Positions 10,400 to 24,400 of a DNA stretch of 64,000 nt are shown piece by piece. The stretch covers positions 63,353,843-63,417,842 of the forward strand of contig CM050448.1 in the NCBI GenBank assembly GCA_027563935.2, written 5' to 3'. The notes under the pieces are model-generated. The model was not told the DNA's origin, ran no database searches, and worked only from the letters and a program-made list of their open reading frames with translations. This DNA comes from Costus lasius (Eukaryota > Streptophyta > Magnoliopsida > Zingiberales > Costaceae). A program made the position numbers and the translations under genes. The stretch's first letter is position 1. The number at the start of each line of letters is the position of its first letter.

Positions 10400-11004
10400 T
10401 TGTTTATGCGTAGGACTCTTAGATCAGGACCATTAGTTCCTTTTGATCCTGAAATTAATAAAACTCTTAGATTGTGCAGGAAACTGAGATTTGCAGGAGA
10501 AAGAGAAGAAGAATCAATCATGGCTGAAAGAAGGACACTTAGAGATTATGCAGCCCCGAATACACGGGGAATTCGTTCCATTATAACTAGGCCTGCAATT
10601 GATGCAAACAATTTTTAGATTAAACTAGCTTTCCTGTCAATGATCCAACAGTATCAATTTGGAGAATCTCCTCTATAAGATCCTAATCAACACTTATCTC
10701 TTTTTTCTTGAATTTTATGATACTATAAAAATTAATGGTGTATCTGATGATACTCTTAGAATGAGATTGTTTCCTTTTTCCCTCAGGGACCGAGCAAAAG
10801 CATGGCTACATTCTCATCCGACTGGAACATTCACTACTTGGGAACGATTGTCAAATGCCTTCCTGCCGAAATACTTTCCACCCAGTAAGATGATTCAATT
10901 GAGAAATCAGATCACGGGCTTTGCATAGAGTGATGGCGAATCACTTAGTGAAGCATGGGAGCGCTTCAATGAGTTACAACGAAAGTGCCCTCACCATGGA
11001 TTAG
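10400..11004 (+). pseudogene. ATH1 gag, 5' part
   Basis: Encodes the start of an Athila gag: RRTLRDYAAPNTRGIRSII, then (after TAG at 10616 and TAA near 10676 and a shift of frame near 10700) the gag core INGVSDDTLRMRLFPFSLRD, AKAWLHSHPTGTFTTWERL and FLPKYFPPSKM, then ERFNELQRKCPHHGL. A further TAG lies at about 10926. The reading continues at 29165 across the COP1 insertion; ATTAG at 11000-11004 and 29160-29164 is the duplicated target. Gag would form the virus-like particle. It cannot be made here. Confidence 0.88.
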
Positions 11005-12673
11005 TGAAAGGGGGTGAAACCCTAAGGCATGCGCATATAAACATTTGCATGGGCGGAATCTAGGGTTTCCTAGGATCGCATGCATGAATATATGATCAAC
11101 TTGCAGATTGTATAGATCAAAACAAAATCATACCATAGCCATGAGTGGATGGCGATTTGGAAGCAGAGAACCAAGTGGCTCTCCTCCAAAGCGTGCGCAC
11201 ACAAGATGATTGATCGCCTACTCCTTGTCGATCCTTGTGCTAGCAAAGCTCTCCAAGTGTGCTAATCGCGTGAAGATTGAGAGATGTCTTGGTGCTCGTC
11301 GAACTCCCTCTCGTTTGCGTGAAAAATCACCACTCCGAAAGAGGAGCATCAAGAGGAGAAGATGGGCGAGAGTGAGGCGTTATTCTCGAACGTGGAGGCG
11401 TTACTCTCGAATTGGAAAACCAATTTCCAAATATAGTAAGCCCTCATACGTTCATGCGTTCACCCCAATATGAACGATCGCAACTCATTCTCCCTTTGAA
11501 CCATGCGCTCACTCTAAGTGAACCGGTTCAATTGAATTTAGTACAAAGACCAAATCAAACCAAGACTTGATCTAGATCATATAAAACCAAAAAGGCTCAA
11601 GATCTAACAATTCATCTCTTGATGCTCTTGATCTCATCGATCTAGCATCAGTTCTCTCGATCGAAGCTTGCTGATCTCAAGCCCTAATCAATCAAACATG
11701 ATCAGACCAGATCTCACTTACAATCAGAGTTTAAATCCCTTTAAACTGAACCAAAACAATTCAGTCCACACGATCTGACATAAGTAAGCCATATCATCAA
11801 ATTGTGCGACCCTAAGGGTTTCCTTTAAATGTCGGTAACGATAACTTACGTTATCACGAACAGAGAGGGGTATCTAGCAACACATCACTGTCTCCCGATA
11901 TAAAGGAAAGAGTCTTCCAAGACTACACCCAAACCATAGCACAAGTGTGAATTCAATTCACTAGGCATACTTGTTTCCTTTGCCACTGGATGTTCTTATT
12001 GGATAAGCATGTCAAGCCTGTAACTCCAATATGATGAGAGTGGTTAGATCAGATGAACATAGTCATCTGGGTATGGCCATACACTTTCTCAACCATCTCA
12101 TCCAGGGGGCCCCTATATAACATCACACTCCAAACTAGGAGAAGGCAATCCTATATCTATCACTAGAGCCCTAACATGACTCATGCTCATTATCCAAGAT
12201 AATCTATAACCATTATGTTTGAAATGATATTGAACTACCTCAAAACAATGCCAATCATCATTTAGAAACACAAGTGATCTCAAGTCAGAGGAAATATGCC
12301 ACTTGCTTGCATATAAGGATTATTCACATTGTGACAAGCAATTGAACATCCTAAGTAGGGTCTGTCCAGTACATCCAATGTACCCATGAGTCTACATCTT
12401 ATTCCATGCTCGAAGCATCCTATAAGATTAGAACACATATTAGTCTCAATCATATCAAGGCTGTCTCATGTTCACCAAGATATCTCGACTAAGGACAATA
12501 CTGCATGTCAGCCAAGCTGAACAGCATTGAGACATTATTCAGAAGTATACATATGGCAGCAGATAATGCAACAACCTGAATAACAACCATTGCCTTTATA
12601 AACATTGAGTTTATTCATGATACTGATATAATCCCAAGGCCTCAAACATTAGCCTTAAGGGCATACCCCAACA
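11005..12673 (-). mobile_element. COP1 3' LTR
   Basis: Plus-strand ends are TGAAAGGGGGTG and CATACCCCAACA, so on the minus strand the LTR reads TGTTGGGGTATG...CA. Length 1669 bp, the same as its partner at 27491-29159, with about a dozen differences by eye. This low divergence suggests a fairly recent insertion. Confidence 0.95.
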
Positions 12674-12693
12674 ATCTCCCACTTGCACTTAAT
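12674..12693 (-). promoter_or_regulatory. COP1 polypurine tract
   Basis: The minus strand reads AAGTGCAAGTGGGAGAT directly before the 3' LTR. Confidence 0.75.
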
Positions 12694-15600
12694 CTAATGG
12701 TTGAGAAATCTCAAACCCATATTATTACAGTGCTTCTCATGCTTCTGCTGCACCAGAGGCTTTGTAAGCGGGTCAGCTAGATTGTCATCTGTATGAACCT
12801 TGCAGATCTTGATCTCTCCTCGATCAATGATCTCCCGGATCAAGTGAAACCTTCTCTATATGTGCTTGGACTTCTGGTGCGACCGTGGTTCCTTTGCTTG
12901 TGCTATCGCTCCAGTGTTATCACAGAAGATAACCAATGGATCTGCACTCGAAGGAACAACACCAAGTTCCTGAACGAACTTACGAATCCACACTGCCTCC
13001 TTGGATGCTTCTGAGGCTGCAACATACTCCGCTTCTGTTGTGGAATCAGCAACAATTGATTGTTTGAAACTTTTCCACACCACTGCTCCTCCATTCAAGC
13101 TAAAAACATAGCCTGATTGCGATCGGAAATCATCCTGGTCAGATTGGAACGAAGCATCAGTATATCCTTCAATACTGAGTTCTTCCTGACCTCCATAAAT
13201 CAAGAACTTATCTTTGGTCCTCCGAAGATATTTCAAAATGTTCTTGACTGCAATCCAGTGTGCCTTTCCTGGATTACTTTGGAATCGACTGGTCACGCTT
13301 AACCCGTAAGCGACGTCTGGGCGAGTACACAACATCGCATACATAATGGACCCAATAGCCGAAGCATAAGGCGTATTGTCCATTTAATCTTTCTCAGTCT
13401 GTGTTTGTGGACACTGACTCTTTGAAAGATTCAGACCATGTCTGACTGGAAGATATCCTCTTTTAGAATTTTCTAAATGGAATCTCTCCAGGACTTTATC
13501 GATGTAAGTACTCTAGCACAGCCCGAGAAGCCTCTTAGATCTATCTCTGTAGATCTTCACACCTAATACATAGGCTGCTTCTCCTAAATCTTTCATCTGG
13601 AAACATTTTCTTAACCATGCCTTGACGGCATGCAGTTCAGGAATATCGTTTCCAATGATTAAGATATCATCGACGTAGAGGACTAGGAAAGTAATCACGC
13701 TCCCACTAAACCTCTTATATACACACGGGTCATCTTCATTTTTGATGAAACCAAATTCACAGATTGATTCATCAAAACGAATATTCCAGCTTCTCGATGC
13801 TTGTTTAAGTCCATAAATGGACTTCTTTAATTTGCATATTTTATGACGATCTGATGGATTGATGAAACCTTCAGGTTGTGTCATATACACATCCTCTTCT
13901 AATTTTCCATTAAGGAAAGCGGTCTTCACATCCATTTGCCTGATCTCATAATCATAATATGCCGTTATCGCGAGAATAATCCGAATAGACTTGAACATGG
14001 CTATAGGAGAGAAAGTTTCATCATAATCTATCCCGTAGATTTGTTTGAAACCTTTCGCAACTAGCCTGCCTTTATAGGTAACCACGTTACCATCCATGTC
14101 AATCTTCTTCTTGAAGATCCACTTACAGCCTATAGGGATTACTCCCGGAGGCGGATCAACCAAATCCCAGACTTGGTTATCTGACATGGAGTCCATCTCG
14201 GCTCGCATAGCTTCAAGCCATCTCGCTGATTCTGGTCCATTGACCGCATCCGTATAAGTGAGGGGTTCATCATCAATGATGTAGACTCCGTCATAGCGCT
14301 CAGGCTGTCGACGGATCCTTCCCGATCTTCGCGGTTCCCGTGATATCTGAGCCTCAGGTTGTTCAGTAACCTGTTCTATTGGCTCAGGCTCATCCAACTG
14401 AGTTTGACTACTTTGTCCTTCTTCTGGATTCTCATCCAGCCTTATTTCTCTCCCACTGGCCTCTTGCAGAAGAAATTCCTTCTTAAGAAAAATAGCCGTT
14501 CGAGCAACAAATACTTTGTTCTCTTTGGGATCGTAGAAATAATAACCCTTAGTTTCTTTAGGGTAACCGACAAAGATACATTTATCAGATCTGCTCTCTA
14601 GTTTCCCAGAGGCGAACTTTTTGACATAAGCCTCGCAACCCCAGATTTTAATAAATGTCAAGCTCGGCTGTTTCCCATACCATAACTCATATGGAGTCTT
14701 TAAAACAGCCTTGGATGGCACTCGGTTTAGTACCTTTGCAGCTGTTTCCAGTGCAAATCCCCAAAAGGAGTAAGGTAGAGTAGCCTGACTCATCATTGAA
14801 CGAACCATATCCAGTAAGGTTCTATTTCTCCTCTCGGACACACCATTCCATTGCGGTGTTCCTGGCGGAGTGAGCTGTGAGATAATCCCACACTCCTTCA
14901 GATAGTCAGTAAACTCTCGACTCAAGTATTCTCCACCTCGATCTGAACGAAGTGCCTTGATATTTCGGCCTAGCTGATTTTGTACTTCATTTTTGAACTC
15001 TTTGAACTTGTCAAAAGATTCACTCTTATGTCTCATTAGATAGACATAACCATACCTACTGAAATCATCAGTAAAGGTAATGAAGTATGAATAGCCACCT
15101 CTGGCATGTTTACTAAATGGCCCACACACATCACTGTGAATGAGGTCAAGTAAACCTGAAGCCCTTTGACCTTTATTAGAAAAAGGAGACTTCGTCATTT
15201 TACCCATTAAACAAGCTTTGCATGTATCAAGCTCCTCATAGGAGAATGATCCCAGCAGTCCATGTTTATGCAACCACTTAATGCGCTTCTTGTTAATGTG
15301 GCCTAAACGACTATGCCATAGCAAGGTGCTGTCATCAGCATACTTGGCTTTCTTATTATCAATTTGTTGTACAGAACATTCCATGTCCAACATGAATAAC
15401 CCATTGTTAATCGACCCAGTAGCATAAACAATATTATCAAAAGAAATATAACACTTTGAAGTTTTGCATTCAAAGGAAAACCCTTTCCTGACAAGAACAG
15501 GAATAGAGATAATATTCTTAGTTATGCTTGGTACAAAATAACAATTGTCCAGTTCTAATACAAGACCAGATGGTAAAGAGATGTGATATTCTCCTACAGC

Positions 15601-16584
15601 AACAGCAGCAACCCGTGCCCCGTTTCCTACTCGTAGGTCCACCTCATGCTGTCCCACCTGTCTTCTTCTCTTGAGTTCCTGTACATTTGAACAAATGTGA
15701 ACTCCACATGCAGTGTCCAACACCCATGAAATAGAAGAAGAAGATACCATGACTTCAGTCACGAAAATACCTGAGCCAGAAGCGAAAGGCTTGCTTCCCT
15801 TCTTGTCACCTTGGAGCGCTTTACAGTCCTTCTTCCAGTGACCCAGCTGGCCACAATGGAAACATCTGTATTCCTTCGACCGCTTGATCTTTTGTTTCAG
15901 AGCCTTGTTGTAGCTCTTGACAGGGGCTTTGCCCTTCTTCCCCTTCTTCTTGTTCCTGGAAGGAATCATCAAGATAGAGGATGAAGGCTTTCCCTTTTCA
16001 AGAGTCTGCTCTGTAGTATAGAGCATGTTCAGTAACTCTGCCGGGGTACAGTCGATCTTGTTCATATTAAAATTAATGATGAACGGATCGAAAGAGGCCG
16101 GGAGAGACTGCAGGATAATGTCTACAACAAGCTCCTGATTGATGGTGTGTCCCAGTTTCTCTAGAGCCTCCTTGTACCCAATCATCTTGAGTACGTGAGC
16201 TCCCACTGGACTCCCTTCAGTCAGTTTGCTCTGAAAGAAAAGTTTTGTCAAGTTATAGTGTTCAGTCCTTGCCTGTGCAGCATACAACATCTTGAGATTT
16301 GCTATAATTTCAATAGCAGATAAATCCTCATGCTGACGCTAAAGCTCTAGCGTCATAGACGCAAGCATAAGGCAAGCGACATCAATGCTATCATTGACAT
16401 GCTTCTCATAAGCATCCCGAACCGCCCTTGCGGCGTTCGCAGCGGGTTGAGGCGGTATTGCCGTCTCAAGGACATACAGTTTCCTCTCAGCCTTAAGAAC
16501 AATCTTAAGGTGTCCATATCAGTCTGAGAAGTTTGGCCCAGCAAACTTCTCCCTTTCCAGTAAGGATCGCACATTGAACGCTGT
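12694..16584 (-). pseudogene. COP1 copia gag-pol, full length but inactivated
   Basis: The whole 1296-codon frame of a copia polyprotein can be followed without a single frameshift: gag, CCHC knuckle CFHCGQLGHWKKDC, protease VLDTACGVHIC, integrase (HSRLGH, CKAC, SDVCG, RSDRGG, SERRN), RT with YVDD, and RNase H. Lesions are point changes. The start codon is ACA (16582-16584) where COP3 has ATG. In-frame stops lie at 16519 (Trp in COP3), 16339, 13513 and 12856 (Gln in COP3) and 13384 (Glu in COP3). The longest open part, 13513-16290, is 925 aa. It lies antisense to ATH1 and its leader is split by COP2. Confidence 0.95.
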
Positions 16585-17981
16585 GGTGTTCGTTGCTGCA
16601 GTAATCTACAACATTGCAAGAACAACAAGGTCAGTATCAATGTTAGAATCAATCCAGGACTTAAGAATGATTCTTTTCTCACTATTTTATCTGACTGAAA
16701 AATCCAGTAAAACAGTCCGAAAGAGTAAAACTCTTTTAGTGAGATGGGATCCAGATTTCATACTTGGTCTCCGCGTCCCGCTCAGGCGAGATAAGATGCA
16801 CAGAGAGTACAAGCACTAATCTCTGGTAGGCAATCCCTGCCAATCGCCAACCCGTGCGATTCCCCTTCATCTGGGCAATCCAGCAGACTGTGCCAACTGA
16901 GTTGGTACAACACAGTCTCTGATCCCACAGATGGCTACCTCCATATGGCTACCATATGCTCAATATGTAGCATACATGGTCAAGCTGACCTGACCTACTC
17001 CCTGGATCACCACGTGCAATGCTGAGCAACGAGAAGCGATAAATCCCTTCTCTGTAACACGCAGGTGTAATCACACACCGTCTGAAGATAGATGGGCGTG
17101 CCCACTGAGTGGGTACAACACGGCCCCAACGATAGTCAGAACAGTGAGGTTTCGCGTCAGAAGGCTTACGTGCTTGATATTCATCGTTGGATTTTAACGG
17201 TCCTTTTATCTTCTTAACTATCATGCAAATCCTATGGTTATAGCAGAAGAATAAATCATGCAGATATTAAATTTACTTAAACAGTAAATAGAAAGCATGA
17301 TGATCTTATGTGGTAAAAGCCCATTAAGCCTAAGTTAGACCTTAAATTAACTTAAGTCTTCACTTGAGCTCTTCATGGGTCTTTAGCATTTCATCTGGCC
17401 CAACCCGGGCCCAAGCGCCCTGTGCAGCTGAGATGCGCCCACCAGGTAAAATGCGCCTGTCCTAGAGTCGAACCCTAGACCTCCCACTGGTGAAGCCACT
17501 TGCTGCATGCGCCTCTGCCATGTGTGCTCTGAGCTCATGTCTGATTAAATTACATTTTAATCTATCTAGACATGATTTGACTCGCAGGTCAATTACACAT
17601 TATCAATTAATTAAAATGTGATGCGCAGATCACAATAAATAATTTACAATATTGATTCAGGCACGCAGGCCCCAGCACAGCACACATTAAAATTGGGCTG
17701 CCCACATAAGATGAAATAGACATTCACTCATGTTATACAAACATCATGTGATCCAATCAAGAAAATAAAATTTTCTAAAATCCCATTGGCATCAATTTTA
17801 TTTCCTTATGTGCCCTACTACCTTACAACGGTCCATTAATAGGGATCCACTCATCAGACCTAGTCAGACCCACTGCCCTTGCATGCACCAAGTCATAACC
17901 GACTTGAGTCGACCTAGTGGTCAACTATGCATGCCTTAAGGGCTGAACGTCCCTCATGATTTCTGGCAAGCGGGTGTGACC
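16585..17981 (-). mobile_element. COP1 leader (5' UTR), pol-proximal part
   Basis: Noncoding leader between gag and the COP2 insertion. It is the inverted counterpart of COP2 20115-21454 and contains the two leader hairpins CCAACTGAGTTGG (16893-16905) and CCCACTGAGTGGG (17101-17113). TGACC at 17977-17981 is the left copy of the COP2 target duplication. Confidence 0.88.
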
Positions 17982-19687
17982 TGTTGGGGTATGCCCTTAA
18001 GGATAATGTTTGAGGCCTTGGGATTCCATGAGTATCATGTATATAAACTCTTTTGTTTATAAAGGCAATGGTTGTTATTCAGTTGTTACATTGTCTGCTG
18101 CAATATGTGTACTTCTGAATAATGTCTCAAAGCTGTTCAGCTAGGCTGACATGCAGTTAAGTCCTTAGTCGAGATATCTTGGTAAACATGAGACAGCCTT
18201 GATATGATTGAGACTAATGTGTGTTCTAATCTTATAGGATGCTTCGAGCATGGAATAAGATGTAGACTCATAGGTACATTGGATGTACTGGACAGACCCT
18301 ATTAGGATATTCAATTGCTTGTCACAATGTGAATAATCCTTATGCTACAAGTGGCACATGTCCTCTGACTTGAGATCACTTGTGTTTCTAAATGATGATT
18401 GTCATTGTTTTGAGGTAGTTCAATATCATTTGAAATATAATGGTTATAGACTATCTTGGATAATGATCATGAGTCAGGTTAGGACACTAGTGATAGATAT
18501 AGGATTGCCATCTCCTTAATTGGAGTGAGATGTTCTGAAGGGCCCCCCCCCCTGAATGAGATGATTGAGAATGTGTATGGCCATACCCAGGTGACTATGT
18601 TCATCTGATCTAATCATGCTCATCATATTGGAGTTACAGCCTTGACACGCTTGTCCAATAAGAACATCCAGTGGCAAAGGACACATGCATGCCTTGTGAA
18701 GTGGATTCACACTTGTGCTATGTTTTGGGTGTAGTCTTGGAAGACTCTTTTCTTTATATCGGGAGACAGTGATGTGTTGCTAGATACCTCTCACTGATCG
18801 TGATAATGTAAGTTATCGTTACCGACATTTAAAGGAGACCCTCAGGGTCGCACAATTTGATGATGTGGCTTACTTGAGTCAGATCGTGTGGACTGAATTG
18901 TTTTGGTTCAGTTTAAAGGAGTTTAAACTCTGATTGCAAGTAAGATCTGGCCTGATCATGTTTGATTGATTAGGGCTTGAGATCGGTAAGCTTCGATCGA
19001 GAGTAGTGATGCTAGATCGGTGAGATCAAAGGCATCAAGAGATGTACGGTTAGATCTCGAACCTTCATGGTTCAGATGAGATTTAGACCATGGCTTGGCT
19101 TGGTTCAATTTGATCTTTGAACCGAAATCAATTAGACCGAATTCTATTTGAACCGGTTCACATATGTGTGAACGCATGGTTAAATCGAATTGGCGTTTTG
19201 GTTTGGTTCATAAGAGACATGAACGCTTGTAGTGATGACTTACCATTTTTGGAAGTGGAGGTTTCGGAAATGGTTTCTCAACGCTTCACTTTGGATGAGA
19301 ACGTTGGTCTCTCTCTCAACTCAACGCCTCTTTCTCGGTGTGGAGAGTTTTGACGAGAACAAGGAGGAGTTCATCCACGCCAAGATCATCTCCTTTTTCC
19401 TTCATTCGATCAAGGACATCTTGGAGATCCTTGCTAGCACAAGGAGCAACAAGAAGCAAGTCAATTCTCATCTTGTGTGCGCATCTTGTGGAGGAGACCC
19501 TCTTCGATCTCTTCTTCCAAGGGACCATCCGAAAGATGGCTATGGTATGATCTACTCTTGATCTATTCAATCTATGATAGTTGATCATATGACATGCAAA
19601 AGATCATCAAACCCTTGCTACCGCTTGCAAAGTTTTATTTGCGCCATGCTTAGGGTTTGCGCCCCCCTCTCGAAAGGGGTTTCTTCA
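17982..19687 (+). mobile_element. COP2 5' LTR
   Basis: TGTTGGGGTATGCCC...TTCA, 1706 bp. It differs from the 3' LTR (25360-27067) at about eleven sites by eye. A run of ten or more C lies at 18542-18552. It is flanked on the left by TGACC. Confidence 0.95.
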
Positions 19688-19689
19688 AT

Positions 19690-19701
19690 TGGTATCAGAG
19701 C
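19690..19701 (+). promoter_or_regulatory. COP2 primer binding site
   Basis: TGGTATCAGAGC, complementary to the 3' end of initiator Met-tRNA, two bases after the LTR. Confidence 0.95.
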
Positions 19702-21454
19702 TGCGGTTGTATGTATGGTTATATGATTGCTTTGTGATCCTTGTTTGCGCTCTAGCTTAGATCTTAACTTCATGCGAAAACTTGATGATGATGTCTTTCT
19801 TGTTGGCGCATGTATGATGATGTGCGCATCTATCATGTTGAATGTTGTTGATGTTTTCTCAAAACAAACTAAATGACTTGCGCGCTCACCATTAGATCTA
19901 AGTGGCGCTTACTATAAACCCTTAGACGGGTTGATGGGGTTGAAGTCACCCTCTATGTTAGATCCAATAGTCTGATCAGACCATCTGACAGCCTAGATGG
20001 ATCGACCAGATGGCACCTGTGCGCAAGCACAAGGTGGCTATAGGTCGATTGCATCACAGGCGTGTAGCGAGGTCTGGTTGAGACAACCAGTGAACACACA
20101 TGAGTTAGGCCCGGGGTCACACCCGCTTGCCAGAACTCATGTTGGTTGTTCAGCCCTTGGCGCATGCATGGTTGACCATTAGGTCAACTCGAGTCAGTTA
20201 GGACTTGGTGCATGCAAGGGCATGGATCTAACTAGATTATTGAGTGGATCCCTATCAATGGACCGTTGTAAGGTTGTAGGGCACATAAGGAAATTAAAAT
20301 TGATGCCTATGGGGTTTTTCAAAATTTTATTTTCTTTGTAAGGGATCACATGATGATTGATTGATGCCATATGCTTGTTTATTTTATCTTATGTGGGATG
20401 CCCAATTTAATGTGTGCTGTGCTGGGGCCTGCGAGCCTGGAATTAAACTTGTAAATTAATTTGTTTTGTGATCTGCGAATCACATTTTTAATTAATTTAT
20501 TGTATAATTGACCTGCGAGTCAAGCTTGTCTAGATAGATCAAAATGTATTTTGATTAGACAAGAGCTCAAAAGCACACATTGCAGAGGCGCATTCATCTG
20601 GTGGGCGCACCTGAGCTGCATTGAGCGCTAGGGCCCTGGGTTGGACCAGATGAGATGCAAAAGACCCAAGAAGCAAGTGAAGACTTAAGATAACTTAAGG
20701 TCTTACTTAGGGTTCATGGGCTTTTACCACATAAGATCAGCATGCTTTCTATTTATTGCTTTTATAATTAGAATTGCATGAGTTTATCTTCTGCTATAGC
20801 CATAGGATTTGCCTGATAGTAAGAAGATAAAAGACCGTTAAAATCCAACGCATAAATATCAAGCTCGTAAGCCTTCTGACGCGAAACCTCACTGTTCTGA
20901 CTATCGTTGGAGCCGTGTTGTACCCACTCAGTGGGCACGTCCATCTATCTTCAGACGGTGCGGGATTTCACCTGCGTGTTACAGAGAAGGGATTTATCGC
21001 TTCTCGTTGCTCAGCATAGCACGTGGTGGTCCAGGGAGTAGGTCGGGTCAGCTTGACCATGTAGGCTACATATGTGGCGCATATGGTAGCACATGGAGGC
21101 AGCCATCTGTGGGGTCAGAGATTGTGTTGTACCAACTCAGTTGGCACAGTCGGCTGGATTGCCCAGATGAAGGGGAATCGCACGGGTTGGCGATTGGCAG
21201 GGACTGCCTACCAGAAATTAGTGCTTGTATTCTCTGTGCATCTTATCTCGCCTGAGCGGGACGCGGAGACCAAGTATGAAATCTGGATCCTATCTCACTA
21301 AAAGAGTGTTACTCTTTCGGACTGTTTTAATGGATTTTTCAGTCAGATAAAATAGTGAGAAAAGAATCATTTCTTAAGTCCTGAATTGATTCTAAACATT
21401 GATACTGACCTTGCTATTCTTGCATTGTTGTAGATTCCTGCAGCAACGAACACC
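19702..21454 (+). mobile_element. COP2 leader (5' UTR)
   Basis: A 1.75-kb noncoding leader, long as in BARE-type elements. Two similar stem-loops lie at 20923-20935 (CCCACTCAGTGGG) and 21132-21144 (CCAACTCAGTTGG), both preceded by GTGTTGTA or TGTGTTGTA. Small frames here lack recognisable domains. Confidence 0.85.
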
Positions 21455-24400
21455 ATGAGCTTCAATGTGCGATCCCTACTGGAAAGGGAGAAGTTTGCTG
21501 GGCCAAACTTCTCAGACTGGTTCGGACACCTTAAGATCGTTCTTAAGGTAGAGAGGAAACTGTATGTCCTTGAGACGGCTGTGCCGCCTCAACCCGATGC
21601 GAACGCCGCAAGGGCGGTTCGTGATGCCTATGAAAAGCACGTCAATGATAGCATTGATGTCGCTTGCCTGATGCTAGCGTCTATGACGCCACCGCTGCAG
21701 CGTCAGCATGAGGATATGTCGGCTATAGAGATTATAGCGAACCTCAAGATGCTGTATGCTGCACAGGCGAGGACAGAACGCTATAATCTGACCAAGCTTT
21801 TCTTTCAGAGCAAACTGGCTGAAGGGAGCCCAGTGGGAGCTCACGTGCTCAAGATGATTGGGCACAAGGAGGCTCTGGAGAAACTGGGGCATACCATCAA
21901 CCAGGAGCTTGCTGTAGACATTATTCTGCAGTCTCTCCTGCCTTCTTTCGATGCGTTCATTATTAACTTTAATATGAACAAAATCGATTGTACTCCGGCA
22001 GAGCTGCTCAATATGCTCTTGACTACTGAGGAAACTCTGAAGGGAAAGCCTTCAACCTCTGTCTTAATGGTTCCTTCCAGGAACAAGAAGAAGGGGAAGA
22101 AGGGCAAAGCCCCTGTCAAGAGTTACAGCAAGGCTCTGAAACAGAAGGTTAAGCGGTCAAAGGACAACAGGTGTTTCCACTGTGGCCAGCTGGGTCACTG
22201 GAAAAAGGACTGTAAAGCGCTCCAAGGAGATAAGAGGGGAAGCATCCCTTCTGGCTCAGGTATATACGTGACGGAAGTCATGGTTTCATCTTCTTCTATT
22301 TCATGGGTGTTGGACACTGCATGTGGAGTTCACATTTGTTCAAATGTACAGGAACTCAAGAGAAGAAGATAGGTGGGACAGCATGAGGTGGACCTACGAG
22401 TTGGAAACGGGGCACGGGTTGCTGCTGTTGCAGTAGGGGATTATTACATCTCATTACCATCTGGCATTGTATTAGAATTAAACAATTGTTATTTTGTACC
22501 CAGTATTACTAAAAATATTATCTCTATTCCTGCTCTTGTCAGGAAAGGGTTTTCCTTTGAATGCAAGATTTCAAAGTGTTATCTTACTCTTGATAATATT
22601 GTTTATGCTACTGGTTCAATTAACAATGGGTTATTCATGTTGGACATGGAATATTCTATACAAAATATTGATAATAAGAAAGCCAAGTATGCTGATGACA
22701 GCACCTTGTTATGGCATAGTCGTTTAGGCCATATTAACAAGAAGCGCATTAAGCGGTTGCATGATCATGGACTGCTGGGATCATTCTCCTATGAGGAGAT
22801 TGATACATGCAAAGCTTGTTTAATGGGTAAAATGACGAAGGCTCCTTTTCCTAACAAAGGTCAAAGGGCTTCAGGTTTACTTGACCTTATACACAGTGAT
22901 GTGTGTGGGCCATTTAGTAAACATGCCAGAGGTGGCTATCAGGACTTCATTACCTTTACTGATGATTTCAGTAGATATGGGTATGTCTATCTTATGAGAC
23001 ATAAGAGTGAATCTTTTGACAAGTTCAAAGAGTTCAAGAATGAAGTACAAAATCAGCTAGGCCAAAATATCAAGGCACTTCGTTCTGATCGAGGTGGAGA
23101 ATACTTGAGTCATGCGTTTACTGACTATCTAAAGGAGTGTGGGATTATCTCACAGCTCACTCCGCCAGGAACACCGCAATGGAATGGTGTGTCCGAGAGG
23201 AGAAATAGAACGTTACTTGATATGGTTCGTTCTATGATGAGTCAGGCTACTCTTCCTTACTCCTTTTGGGGATTTGCACTGGAAACAGCTGCAAAGGTAC
23301 TAAACCGAGTGCCATCCAAGGCCGTTTCAAAGACTCCATATGAATTATGGTATGGGAAACAGCCTAGCTTGACATTTATTAAGATCTGGGGTTGCGAGGC
23401 TTATGTCAAAAAGCTCGCCTCTGGGAAACTGGAGAGCAGATCTGAGAAATGCATCTTTGTCGGTTACCCTAAGGAAACTAAGGGTTATTATTTCTACGAT
23501 CCCAAAGAGAACAAGGTATTTGTTGCTCGGACGGCCATTTTTCTTGAGAAGGAGTTTCTTCTGCAAGAAGCCAGTGGGAGAGAAATAAAGCTGGATGAGA
23601 ATCCAGAGGAAGGACAAAGTAGTCAAGCACAGTTGGATGAGCCTGAGCCGGTAGAACAGGTTATTGAACAACCTGAGGATCAGATATCACGGGAACCGCG
23701 TAGATCGGGAAGGATCCGTCGACAGCCTGAGCGCTATGACGGAGTCTACATCATTGACAATGATGAACCCCTCACTTATGCGGATGCGGTCAGTGGACCG
23801 GAGTCAGCTAGATGGCTTGAAGCTATGCGAGCCGAAATGGACTCCATGTCAGATAACCAAGTCTGGGATTTGGTTGATCCGCCTCCGGGAGTAATCCCTA
23901 TAGGCTGTAAATGGATCTTCAAGAAGAAGATTGACATGGATGGTAACGTGGTTACCTATAAAGGCAGGCTAGTAGCGAAAGGTTTCAAACAAATCTATGG
24001 GATAGATTATGATGAAACTTTCTCTCCTGTAGCCATGTTCAAGTCTATTCGGATTCTTTTCGCGATAGCAGCATATTATGATTATGAGATCTGGCAGATG
24101 GATGTGAAAACTGCTTTCCTTAATGGAAAACTGGATGAGGATGTGTACATGACACAACCTGAAGGTTTCACTAATCCAGCAGATCGTCATAAAATATGCA
24201 AGTTAAAGAAGTCCATTTATGGACTTAAACAAGCATCTAGAAGCTGGAATATTCGTTTTGATGAATCAATCTCTGAGTTTGGTTTCATCAAGAACGAAGA
24301 TGACCCGTGTGTATATAAGAGGTTTAGTGGGAGCGTGATTACTTTCCTAGTCCTCTACGTCGATGATATCTTAATCATTGGAAACGATATTCCTGAACTG

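Noticed and set aside
16353..16682. 109-aa minus-strand ORF over the start of COP1 gag
   Set aside because: It is an out-of-frame shadow; the true gag frame is recognised by its match to COP3.
18541..18552. Poly-C run (also 25921-25932) as a special signal
   Set aside because: It varies in length between the two COP2 LTRs and is GGGCCCCCC or similar in relatives, so it is a slippage tract.
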